Below are positions 57,396 to 64,000 of a stretch of DNA of 64,000 bases, piece by piece. The DNA comes from Ignavibacteriota bacterium. Its GTDB lineage: Bacteria > Bacteroidota > Ignavibacteria > Kapaibacteriales > UBA2268. Both the position numbers and the translations under genes were made by a program. Position 1 is the stretch's first letter. The number at the start of each line of letters is the position of its first letter. Under the pieces are notes generated by a model that worked only from the letters and a program-made list of their open reading frames with translations, was not told the origin of the DNA and ran no database searches. The stretch lies in the NCBI GenBank assembly GCA_019637995.1, contig JAHBUQ010000004.1:186001-250000 (forward strand). Reading direction: 5' to 3'.

Positions 57396-57596
57396 ATGTT
57401 AATATCCAAAAAAAATATTGAAAAAAATCTACAAAAGCCAAGAATGGTTTTAGAACTTGCAAAAGTTCATCGAAAAAGATTAAATCTTTTGATGAAAAGA
57501 ACAAATACTGCTTCCCAAACCAGACTAATATCTGCTTTAATTGATGCTGCATATGAAGAATATTTCCCAAATAATTCAGGAGAAGAATATGAATAA
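57396..57596 (+). CDS. Small protein with possible ribbon-helix-helix
   Basis: The part MVLELAKVHRKRLNLLMKRTNTASQTRLISALIDAAYEEYF looks like an MNT/Arc-type regulator (a basic helix, then TASQTRLISALIDAA). ATG at 57396 is preferred; the frame also reaches a TTG at 57354 that overlaps the previous gene's stop. It overlaps the next gene by 8 bp. Confidence 0.5.
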   Translation: MLISKKNIEKNLQKPRMVLELAKVHRKRLNLLMKRTNTASQTRLISALIDAAYEEYFPNNSGEEYE

Positions 57597-57822
57597 TTCC
57601 CAAATAGTCGAAAGACTGACTGAAATTAAAGAGCAAATTCTCGAATTGCTCGAAGAAGCCAAAGACATTCTGCCTAAAGGTATGACTAAAGAACGTGCCA
57701 AGAGTTATTGGTATGTTCATATCCAAACAGCAATACTCAATGAGCACGAATATTTAGGTGGCTCGATGGTAACTATGGATGATACAATTTTTGAACTAAG
57801 TTCTGGAGAAAATCATGAATAA
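57589..57822 (+). CDS. Phage protein of unknown function
   Basis: The start MNNSQIVERLTEIKEQILELLEEAKDIL follows an AGGAGAA box at 57579-57585. The N-terminal half is helical and acidic; WYVHIQTAILNEHEYLGGSMVTMDDTIFEL follows. Overlaps the previous gene by 8 bp and the next by 8 bp. Function unknown. Confidence 0.55.
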   Translation: MNNSQIVERLTEIKEQILELLEEAKDILPKGMTKERAKSYWYVHIQTAILNEHEYLGGSMVTMDDTIFELSSGENHE

Positions 57823-58027
57823 TTCAAGGTGTCGCAGTTGCGGTCAGGCTATTAAGTTTCTGAAAACACATAAAGGGCATTTGATGCCGGTAGATTCAGA
57901 AAGCGTTGGAGACAATGATGTTTCATTTGATAAGGATATTCACAAATCACATTTTGCGACTTGTCCGAATGCAAATAAGCACAGAAAAAGTCACAAATCA
58001 AAATTATCAGTATCAATAGGAGCATAA
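57815..58027 (+). CDS. Small zinc-ribbon-like protein
   Basis: The pattern CRSCGQAIKFLKTHKGHLMPVD, with later H and C (KSHFATC), suggests a single zinc ribbon. Such small proteins are frequent in phage early regions; the role is unknown. Confidence 0.6.
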   Translation: MNNSRCRSCGQAIKFLKTHKGHLMPVDSESVGDNDVSFDKDIHKSHFATCPNANKHRKSHKSKLSVSIGA

Positions 58028-58029
58028 TC

Positions 58030-58290
58030 ATGCAAAACGAAATCGAAACAACATATACAACCAAAGCCGGAAAAGTATTAGCCGAGCAGTTGGTTGGACA
58101 TATCTACCGGGCAGAAGTTCCGGAGAACTGGGACGAGTGTATTCACTCAATCGCAGTTGAATTAAGCAGACGTGCCGAAGCAGAAAATCCCTTTCCGGTA
58201 GGAAGTATCATCATCGGAGAACTTGCAAAGCATTGTGATAACTATATGAGAAATAACAGAGTTTTTGTAACAATAAATGAGGTTAATTAG
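58030..58290 (+). CDS. Phage protein of unknown function
   Basis: 86 residues with no recognised motif; the middle is helical (WDECIHSIAVELSRRAEAE, IIIGELAKHCDNYM). It lies 2 bp after the zinc-ribbon gene in the early operon. Confidence 0.5.
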   Translation: MQNEIETTYTTKAGKVLAEQLVGHIYRAEVPENWDECIHSIAVELSRRAEAENPFPVGSIIIGELAKHCDNYMRNNRVFVTINEVN

Positions 58291-58292
58291 TA

Positions 58293-58472
58293 ATGGAATT
58301 GCAAACCAAAAAAAAGAAAAAAGGTAGTACAGTTAAATACTTGTCAGTGCCAAGAAATCCCCAGATTGAAAAGCTGGTGAAGACTTATGCTGAGCAGGAA
58401 GACCGCACTATACCTAATGCTTTATTGCAGCTTGTTAAAGCAGGTTTAAGTCATGTTGGACTTTTAAACTGA
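58293..58472 (+). CDS. Small basic protein with RHH-like part
   Basis: A 59-codon gene that begins with five lysines after MELQT. The following VKYLSVPRNPQIEKLVKTYAEQEDRTIPNALLQLVKAGL resembles a ribbon-helix-helix DNA-binding domain. It sits exactly in the gap between its neighbours (2 bp after the former, 7 bp before the next), which supports it being a real gene. Confidence 0.6.
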   Translation: MELQTKKKKKGSTVKYLSVPRNPQIEKLVKTYAEQEDRTIPNALLQLVKAGLSHVGLLN

Positions 58473-58479
58473 GAATGAC

Positions 58480-58662
58480 ATGAAAAACAATAAACAAATT
58501 GCATTAGAAAAATTCGACATCTTTATTGAGTGGATAAGTAAAGATTTACTTAATGAAAGGCAAATAGAGATGATTGAAGATTGCCGTAGAAGTTTGGAAT
58601 CAGACTTTGACAGTGAAATAACTTATTTAGACAATTGCCAAAGATTATCAGAAATGCTATAA
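58480..58662 (+). CDS. Small acidic phage protein
   Basis: 60 residues, helical (KFDIFIEWISKDLLNERQIEMIEDCRRSL). Unknown family. Its stop codon (TAATG) overlaps the start of the following gene by one base. Confidence 0.5.
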   Translation: MKNNKQIALEKFDIFIEWISKDLLNERQIEMIEDCRRSLESDFDSEITYLDNCQRLSEML

Positions 58663-59057
58663 TGGATTACCGTAGATTTAATATTGCCGAACTTTCAAGA
58701 GAAACCAAGACCGGAAGAACCACTCTTCACGAATGGATTCGTAATGGCTGGCTTGAGCATGTGCAAATCGTTGGAAGCAGAAAGAAATACTCTATAGATG
58801 GATTTCTGAAAGCTGAAAAGATTGCTCTGACAGAAGCTACAAGACAAGAAGCTATTGAAATGGCAGGTCATATTAAAAATACTTCAAAAAATGATTACAG
58901 CAGTTTCACCGGTAACCGCAAAGTAAGAACAATTCCGGATGAATGGTTTGATAATCTTGATACCATAATTGCTCTGGAAGACCAAAAAAAAACTCTTGCC
59001 GCAAAGAGTACGAAAAATCACGGCAAGAGAATTACAAATAATTTTTCACAAAAATAA
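58662..59057 (+). CDS. Excisionase/MerR-like HTH protein
   Basis: From the ATG at 58662, FNIAELSRETKTGRTTLHEWIRNGWLEHVQIVGSRKKYSIDGFLKAE is a helix-turn-helix of the excisionase/MerR kind. The C terminus is basic. An upstream extension to 58635 is within the preceding gene. It could be the excisionase partner of the integrase or a regulator. Confidence 0.65.
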   Translation: MDYRRFNIAELSRETKTGRTTLHEWIRNGWLEHVQIVGSRKKYSIDGFLKAEKIALTEATRQEAIEMAGHIKNTSKNDYSSFTGNRKVRTIPDEWFDNLDTIIALEDQKKTLAAKSTKNHGKRITNNFSQK

Positions 59058-59068
59058 GGATTTATCCT

Positions 59069-59338
59069 ATGAATACCAAAGAAAAAAGAGAATTGTATTC
59101 TCTGTTTGAACAAAAAGCAGCATCAATAGTAGTGCTGTTAAATTCTCATGACACAGGAATAAATGTGTCTGATGAAAGTCTGAAGTCCGCCGGATATGCG
59201 GAATTCATTGAAGAAGTACAGGTTGAGTACTTGAGGACATGGAAAAACAAGTTGGAGAAACTAATATCCATGGAAGAGAAAGATTTCGGAAATCTAATTA
59301 AAAGTTGGAACACTATCAATGGGGTAAGAAATGCTTAA
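59069..59338 (+). CDS. Phage protein of unknown function
   Basis: 89 residues with helical ends (EQKAASIVVLLNSHD, VEYLRTWKNKLEKLISMEEK). No recognised family. Overlaps the next gene by 8 bp. Confidence 0.5.
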   Translation: MNTKEKRELYSLFEQKAASIVVLLNSHDTGINVSDESLKSAGYAEFIEEVQVEYLRTWKNKLEKLISMEEKDFGNLIKSWNTINGVRNA

Positions 59339-59762
59339 AACAATCAATCCGGAAGGTAAAAGCTTATGGTTTTCAGAAGAAAGTGACTGGAATAATCACG
59401 AAGGTCATCTGATATGTATATGGGCAGGACTTATAATTAAGCAGGAAGAATATTCAGACTTCATAAATTTTGTTAAAGACGAAATTGGAGCTGAAGTAGA
59501 AATTATTGGAGAGTTTAAGCAAGGGGATTTAAACAGCTTAGTTTTCCTTGTAAAAAATTGTATCCCAAAATTTGCAACATGGAGATTTAATTTCTCGGAT
59601 ATGAGGTATTGGTATGACCACTTTGGGAGCTTTAATGGTGGTAAAGAAGTAGAAGATAATGAACTAATGCCAATAATTGAGAAGTTAGGTTTGAGAGTTG
59701 ATACAAAGCCATATTTCGAGGTTATGGAAGATCAACTAACAGAGGAAGAAGAACTATGTTAG
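59331..59762 (+). CDS. Phage protein of unknown function
   Basis: 143 residues, mixed strands and helices, aromatic-rich (LWFSEESDWNNHEGHLICIWAGLII; WRFNFSDMRYWYDHFGSF). No recognised family. Overlaps its neighbours by 8 and 7 bp, so it is firmly within the early operon. Confidence 0.55.
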   Translation: MLKTINPEGKSLWFSEESDWNNHEGHLICIWAGLIIKQEEYSDFINFVKDEIGAEVEIIGEFKQGDLNSLVFLVKNCIPKFATWRFNFSDMRYWYDHFGSFNGGKEVEDNELMPIIEKLGLRVDTKPYFEVMEDQLTEEEELC

Positions 59763-59992
59763 ACAGATTAAAATTAAAGATAGATTTAGCGGAGCAAGGG
59801 TTCGGCACACTCCTGGAAAAAGTTAAACATTTGAAATTAAGTCGAACCCCCGCTTTTAAACCGGTAGCTTTGCCGATAAGACCCCATTTATATTGGTATA
59901 TTTTCAGGAATGAAAAACGATTTATTGAACTTGGAATAATTGGTATGGCTACATTAGCATTCATCATTTTATTAATCAAGAATTGGAGATAA
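59756..59992 (+). CDS. Small C-terminally anchored membrane protein
   Basis: 78 residues: a basic N-terminal half and one C-terminal membrane helix (FIELGIIGMATLAFIILLIK). Such tail-anchored proteins are common phage accessory products. The function is unknown. Confidence 0.55.
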   Translation: MLDRLKLKIDLAEQGFGTLLEKVKHLKLSRTPAFKPVALPIRPHLYWYIFRNEKRFIELGIIGMATLAFIILLIKNWR

Positions 59993-59996
59993 AATC

Positions 59997-60917
59997 ATGC
60001 AGAAAGAAGAATTGCTTAATATACTAAAAGAGAAATTGACAAAATTTGAAACAGATATTAAGTATAACGACTTAAAACAAAATCTGTTAAATATCCGCAT
60101 TAATGCAATTGTTAATATCACTCCGGAATTAGCAGGCGGTTTGCTTTTTAATAATGATACCAACAGGTCATTGAATCAAAGAAGAGTTAGTTATTACGCT
60201 AAGCAAATTAAAGAAAGGAAGTGGCAACTAACCGGCGATACAATCAAATTTGCCGACGATTTTACTTTACTTGACGGTCAGCACAGATTGCAGGCAATAA
60301 TATTATCCGGCATACCAACAGAAATGGAAATTGCTTTTGGTATTAACAGAGATACTTTTGATGTGATTGATACAGGTAAAACAAGAAGTGCCGCTGATGT
60401 TCTTTCAATATTGAAAGTGAAAAATTCTACTAAAATGGCGATTATACTTCGCACTGTTATTGCATATCAAAGAGGAATTCTGTTTTCAAATCCGGAAAAT
60501 AATAATCCGGCAACTGATAGAAATATAATTACCAATAAGGATATTGAGCAGGCATATTATGACCATCCGAATTTACATAATTTTATCGGAGCGGTAAACA
60601 GAAATCTTGGTTATGATACTACTTATTCATTTATTTACTATATCCTGACAAGTAAATATGGAAAAAAAGCTGCTGAATTTGTTGAGTATCTCAATACCGG
60701 AGAGCTTTATAGAGATGGGCAGTATTACAGAAATGATATGATGACAAAATTAAGGGAATACTTGGTTTATAAAAATAACAGCCGTAACAAAAAAGCCAAT
60801 ACCATTAGCACGCGAGAATTAATCGGTATATGCTTTAAGTATTTTTATTATTACAGAATTGACAGGAATGTAAAAACCATTAAATACTCTTTATCAGAAG
60901 GAATCCAGATGTTATGA
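59997..60917 (+). CDS. ParB/DGQHR-type domain protein
   Basis: The motif TLLDGQHRLQAIILSG near residues 86-101 is the DGQHR form of a ParB-like nuclease or CTPase fold. Before it is RVSYYAKQIKERKWQLTGDTIKFAD. The rest (SLNQRRVSY) fits phage and plasmid-borne proteins with this box. The biochemical role in phages is not settled. It overlaps the next ParB-like gene by 4 bp. Confidence 0.7.
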   Translation: MQKEELLNILKEKLTKFETDIKYNDLKQNLLNIRINAIVNITPELAGGLLFNNDTNRSLNQRRVSYYAKQIKERKWQLTGDTIKFADDFTLLDGQHRLQAIILSGIPTEMEIAFGINRDTFDVIDTGKTRSAADVLSILKVKNSTKMAIILRTVIAYQRGILFSNPENNNPATDRNIITNKDIEQAYYDHPNLHNFIGAVNRNLGYDTTYSFIYYILTSKYGKKAAEFVEYLNTGELYRDGQYYRNDMMTKLREYLVYKNNSRNKKANTISTRELIGICFKYFYYYRIDRNVKTIKYSLSEGIQML

Positions 60918-61726
60918 TTAAGAAAATCAACATTAACGATTTGGTTAAAGACAGAAGATTTCAGAACCGTGAGAAGCTGGATTACGAAACGGTTGAAGAA
61001 TATGCTGAATTAATGCGTCAGGGAGTAAAATTCCCACCTCTGACTGTTGTTTTTGATTCTACAAATTATTATATAACAGACGGTTATCATCGTTATTTTG
61101 CTCATATCAAAGCGTTAATTTCTGAAGTCGAATGTGAGATAATCGAAGGCACAGAGCGGGACGCTATTCTTCTTGCATGTTCAGCTAACTCAGTTCATGG
61201 ACTAAAACGCACTAATGCAGACAAAAGGAAAGCGGTTTTGACTTTGCTTAATGATGATGAGTGGAAAGAATATTCAGATGGTAAAATAGCAGAGATTTGT
61301 CATTTATCTCAGGCTTATGTAAGTGCAGTCAGAAGGGAATTAACAATTGATACTCAAAACGTTTTGAGTATGGAATCCGAACCCAGAACATTCATACATC
61401 ATAAGACCGGTAAACCAGCTCAAATGAATGTAACGAATATCGGCAAGAAACGAGCAGAGCCGAAAGAAGAAGGCGAAGATGAAGATTTCAATGACTATGT
61501 TTCAAAAAACGATTACAGCAAAGCAGAAACAAGCTCAAATCAAAATTGGAACGGCGGACATGCTGAAGAAACTTTGCAAACGGATTTTACAGAACGTGAA
61601 AAAGACAAAGACCTAGAAGATTTAAAAAACGATTTGCTTAACTTGCTCAATGCTTACAAGTCTGTATCACCAAGATGTGAGCAGATAGTTAAAGTTTTAA
61701 GAACATTTATTTTAAGACAGAGGTAA
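60914..61726 (+). CDS. ParB/Srx-like protein
   Basis: It begins with a ParB N-terminal-like domain (VKDRRFQNREKLDYETVEEYAELM, then FPPLTVVFDSTNYYITDGYHRYFA) and a possible helix-turn-helix (DGKIAEICHLSQAYVSAVRREL). The C-terminal half is acidic and low-complexity with a final coiled coil. A role in DNA binding or segregation of the element is inferred. Confidence 0.7.
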   Translation: MIKKININDLVKDRRFQNREKLDYETVEEYAELMRQGVKFPPLTVVFDSTNYYITDGYHRYFAHIKALISEVECEIIEGTERDAILLACSANSVHGLKRTNADKRKAVLTLLNDDEWKEYSDGKIAEICHLSQAYVSAVRRELTIDTQNVLSMESEPRTFIHHKTGKPAQMNVTNIGKKRAEPKEEGEDEDFNDYVSKNDYSKAETSSNQNWNGGHAEETLQTDFTEREKDKDLEDLKNDLLNLLNAYKSVSPRCEQIVKVLRTFILRQR

Positions 61727-61729
61727 ATC

Positions 61730-62449
61730 ATGAAAAAGAATATCAAAATAGCTTTCATGGGATTTAACTGGGGAGATTTGACAAATGATAAGATGGTAGG
61801 TTCTCCGGATGAAGTTATTAATTATGTCAATACTAACAGACTGAAAGTTGATAATGAGAATTCTTTCAAATACAAAGAAAGATTCTGGTATAATCAACCA
61901 ATTCCGGAACTTGAATATCTCAATAACTACAATCTCAATAATCTTTACAAAGATGGTCCCGAGAATGTATGTAATATTCTCTCAGATAATGGAGTTAAGG
62001 TCAGCAAAGATATAGTAAAAGTGCTTTCACAAATTTATCAGGATATTCAAAAACTTCATGATAAAATGTTAAATGCTTCATTAACCGAATTCTTAGCAGA
62101 CATAATCAAAAATGTTCAAGAGAAACCGGATAATATGGAAAGCTTGCTGAAGAACTATTTTTACGATGTAAATTTAATTTCCGAAGCAGCGAGCAGTATT
62201 GATATATCATATAGTAATCAGAATATCATCAGTGATATTGTTTATGAAAAGAAGCACATCTTAAAATCAATTAACATCGCTGTCAAAGAATTGATTTCTA
62301 CTGTACAGGAACTTTATCCTGATTACGAAACAAATCATGATTATCACTATGAATATTACGAAAACTGTCTCAGTTGTGAATTAGAACAAGTCGCAACTGA
62401 TGAAGAATTAAGGAGTTTGAATTACGATTATGAAAAAATGTGTGTATAA
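61730..62449 (+). CDS. Phage protein of unknown function
   Basis: 239 residues, largely helical, no recognised domain. Notable segments: AFMGFNWGDLTNDKMVGSPDEVINYV at the start and DYETNHDYHYEYYENC near the end, rich in Y and H. Starts 3 bp after the ParB-like gene. Confidence 0.5.
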   Translation: MKKNIKIAFMGFNWGDLTNDKMVGSPDEVINYVNTNRLKVDNENSFKYKERFWYNQPIPELEYLNNYNLNNLYKDGPENVCNILSDNGVKVSKDIVKVLSQIYQDIQKLHDKMLNASLTEFLADIIKNVQEKPDNMESLLKNYFYDVNLISEAASSIDISYSNQNIISDIVYEKKHILKSINIAVKELISTVQELYPDYETNHDYHYEYYENCLSCELEQVATDEELRSLNYDYEKMCV

Positions 62450-62452
62450 AAA

Positions 62453-62482
62453 AATCCCCTGCTAAATAAAACACAGGGGATT
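62453..62482 (-). terminator. Hairpin after the ParB-like gene cluster
   Basis: AATCCCCTG and CAGGGGATT pair around a 12-nt loop. On the minus strand it is followed by a run of T, but on the plus strand (direction of the genes) it is not, so it may be only a partial terminator or an RNA end for the genes that precede it. Confidence 0.45.
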
Positions 62483-62566
62483 GAATAAATCATGCGAAAT
62501 CGAAAGTTCAAAAGTAAGAAATATTAATTAATTGCACAAATATAATTATCAACAGGAGTTTTTAAA

Positions 62567-63544
62567 ATGGGTTTTAAAATTGAAAAGGGCGAAAAAATTA
62601 AAATTTCCGGTATAGTAGCCCTATTATACGGAGAACCGGGAGCAGGAAAAACATCTACGGCTTTATCATCATCAAAGCCAATTCTGTTTGACTTCGACGG
62701 CGGAGTTCAAAGATGTGAGTTCAGAACAGGTAAAGACATCGTAAGAATTAGTAAATGGACTGAAATAACAAGCTCTTTTGCTAAATTTGACGAAATGCTT
62801 GCCGATTATGATACTATAGTCATTGACACGGTTGACAACTGTCTTAAATATATCCGTATTTATATTGAAGACAGTGATTACAAAATGAAGACTAATAAGC
62901 TTCAGATGTACGGCAGAATGAAAGATGAGTTCGAATTATTCTTAAACAGAATCAAGAATATGAATAAGAATGTGGTTCTCATAGCTCATTCTACAACCGA
63001 AGAGCAGAATGGAGTTCAACGAACCATACCAAAGATAACAGGAGGTTCACGTGATATAGTAGCCAGCACATCTGATTATATCGGTTATATGAGAATGATT
63101 AATAACCAAAGAACTGTAAATTTTAATCCTACGGACTTAAACGAAGGTAAAGTAACCGGAAAATTCGGTATAATTAAATTACCGGATTTCAGGGAAGAAT
63201 CGGAGCATGGCAGTAATTTCTTTGCAGGTATATTTGAGCAGATGAGAAAAGCAATGCAACTAAGTGCTGATAATCAGGCACAGGCTGTACAAGATATTAA
63301 GATATTTGCAGACAGGATACTTAAATCCAATAATGCTGACAGTTTACATGAACTAATGAATGAAATGTCCCAAATCAAAAATGGTGTCAAAAAGCAGTTG
63401 TGGGAAAGAATGAAAGTAAGAGCCGGTGAGCTTAATCTTGAATTCGACCCTGAAAAGAAGAAATTCTTTAAACCGGCTCCGGTTGCGGCAGTAGAATTAC
63501 TTGAACCGGTTAGTTCTTCAGACGATGACTTCAATTTCGAGTAA
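62567..63544 (+). CDS. Phage ATPase, Sak4/RecA-like
   Basis: Walker A is YGEPGAGKTS near residues 17-26, Walker B YDTIVIDTVDN near 84-94, and VVLIAHSTTEEQNGVQRTIPKI is typical of the phage P-loop/Sak4 family of single-strand annealing ATPases. A following PD-(D/E)XK nuclease gene supports a recombination module. Its C-terminal region is acidic (EPVSSSDDDFNFE), as in SSB-interacting proteins. Confidence 0.78.
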   Translation: MGFKIEKGEKIKISGIVALLYGEPGAGKTSTALSSSKPILFDFDGGVQRCEFRTGKDIVRISKWTEITSSFAKFDEMLADYDTIVIDTVDNCLKYIRIYIEDSDYKMKTNKLQMYGRMKDEFELFLNRIKNMNKNVVLIAHSTTEEQNGVQRTIPKITGGSRDIVASTSDYIGYMRMINNQRTVNFNPTDLNEGKVTGKFGIIKLPDFREESEHGSNFFAGIFEQMRKAMQLSADNQAQAVQDIKIFADRILKSNNADSLHELMNEMSQIKNGVKKQLWERMKVRAGELNLEFDPEKKKFFKPAPVAAVELLEPVSSSDDDFNFE

Positions 63545-63553
63545 GGTGTAAAA

Positions 63554-64000
63554 ATGTTAAGAATATCAGTAACAACAATTGATGCATTCAGGAAATTCAT
63601 ATCAGAAGGTATTTCAGATACATTAGTAACTGAATATCTTGAATCACCTGAAGTAGAATTAATGTCAATTGAGCAATATCAGGAAAGTAAATTTATTCAA
63701 AGGTTAACAGGTGAGTTTGTCCCTACTCCTTCTATGGAGAAGGGGACGGCTTTCCATAACATAATTGAAAATCCTGAGAAATGTTATAATCCGGAAAGAA
63801 ACTTATATATCTCTCGTGGCTACGAATATGACTATTCTATGATAAAAGAAAGGGTGTTACCACTTTTTAATCATGAATATCCATTTGAAGTGAAGACTAC
63901 TAAGATTTATAAGCTACCACACGGAGAAGAAGTCGAAGTAGTTGGTATGGCTGACCAATTAGTTGGTAATATGACAATTGACATCAAAACGACTTGGGGA
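63554..64000 (+). CDS. PD-(D/E)XK nuclease, 5' part
   Basis: The frame is open to the window edge (149 codons). GTAFHNIIE contains the conserved histidine of the Cas4/RecB-like nucleases, and VVGMADQLVG followed by TIDIKTTWG gives the D...DxK part of the active site. Paired with the Sak4-like ATPase, it probably resects ends for phage recombination. Confidence 0.75.
   Translation, partial: MLRISVTTIDAFRKFISEGISDTLVTEYLESPEVELMSIEQYQESKFIQRLTGEFVPTPSMEKGTAFHNIIENPEKCYNPERNLYISRGYEYDYSMIKERVLPLFNHEYPFEVKTTKIYKLPHGEEVEVVGMADQLVGNMTIDIKTTWG

Larger units (their letters stand above)
44786..64000. mobile_element. Putative prophage or related integrated element, left part
   Basis: It runs from an integrase at one end through a defence cargo (type IIG R-M, type IV-like CRISPR operon), a leftward lysogeny operon with HTH and S24 proteins, a divergent switch region, and a long run of short, overlapping rightward genes including RHH, excisionase-like, ParB-like, Sak4-like ATPase and PD-(D/E)XK nuclease genes. 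No capsid or tail gene is visible; they would lie past the window. Left and right ends are not defined. A phage-derived element or phage-plasmid is also possible. Confidence 0.65.

Overview
The window is about 64 kb of AT-rich DNA. It looks like a member of the Bacteroidota/Chlorobi (FCB) branch that keeps flagella, such as Ignavibacteria or Kapabacteria. That placement is inferred from three things: C-terminal type IX secretion (T9SS) sorting domains, promoters of the Bacteroidetes type (TTTG, 19-20 bp, TAnnTTTG), and flagellar export genes fliP, fliQ, fliR and flhB together with an Mrp antiporter and a HydE-type radical SAM protein. No 16S rRNA, tRNA or CRISPR array was seen.

Region 1 (1-7.4 kb) is accessory. 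The 5' part of a secreted protein gene is followed by a type III restriction-modification operon (mod, a Bro-N gene, res). After it comes a lone SAM-dependent methyltransferase gene flanked by two stretches that look like degenerate integron attC sites.

Region 2 (7.4-44.6 kb) is mostly chromosomal core. It holds a GbsR/MarR regulator with a LolA-like protein and a LolCDE-like ABC exporter, hydE, a UvrD/PcrA helicase, T9SS-exported proteins (one locus broken), a VapBC-like toxin-antitoxin pair, lysS, an MscS channel, a site-2 protease, OsmC, mltG, a HIT hydrolase, rsmA, a complete seven-gene mrpABCDEFG operon, a CBS-domain membrane protein, a BatA/VWA protein, phoU-pstB, a TonB-dependent receptor with a TetR regulator, and fliPQR-flhB.

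Region 3 (about 44.8 kb to the window end) looks like the left part of a temperate prophage or related integrated element. It has a tyrosine recombinase, a cargo section with a single-chain type IIG restriction-modification enzyme and a type IV-like CRISPR effector operon, then a leftward lysogeny operon (HTH protein, separate S24 peptidase, outer-membrane-like protein, membrane-anchored protein), and a long rightward early operon ending in a Sak4-like ATPase and a PD-(D/E)XK nuclease cut by the window edge.

The most interesting locus is 49.6-54.1 kb: csf1-like, cas6, csf2-like, cysH-like and csf3-like genes overlap in one translationally coupled operon. They sit behind a palindromic promoter and a divergent small HTH gene, with a strong terminator at the end. 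It combines cas6 (typical of IV-A) with cysH (typical of IV-B), and has no DinG helicase, no cas1/cas2 and no array in the window. A second new-looking signal is an almost identical 29-bp dyad at the transcription start of both restriction-modification loci, 45 kb apart.
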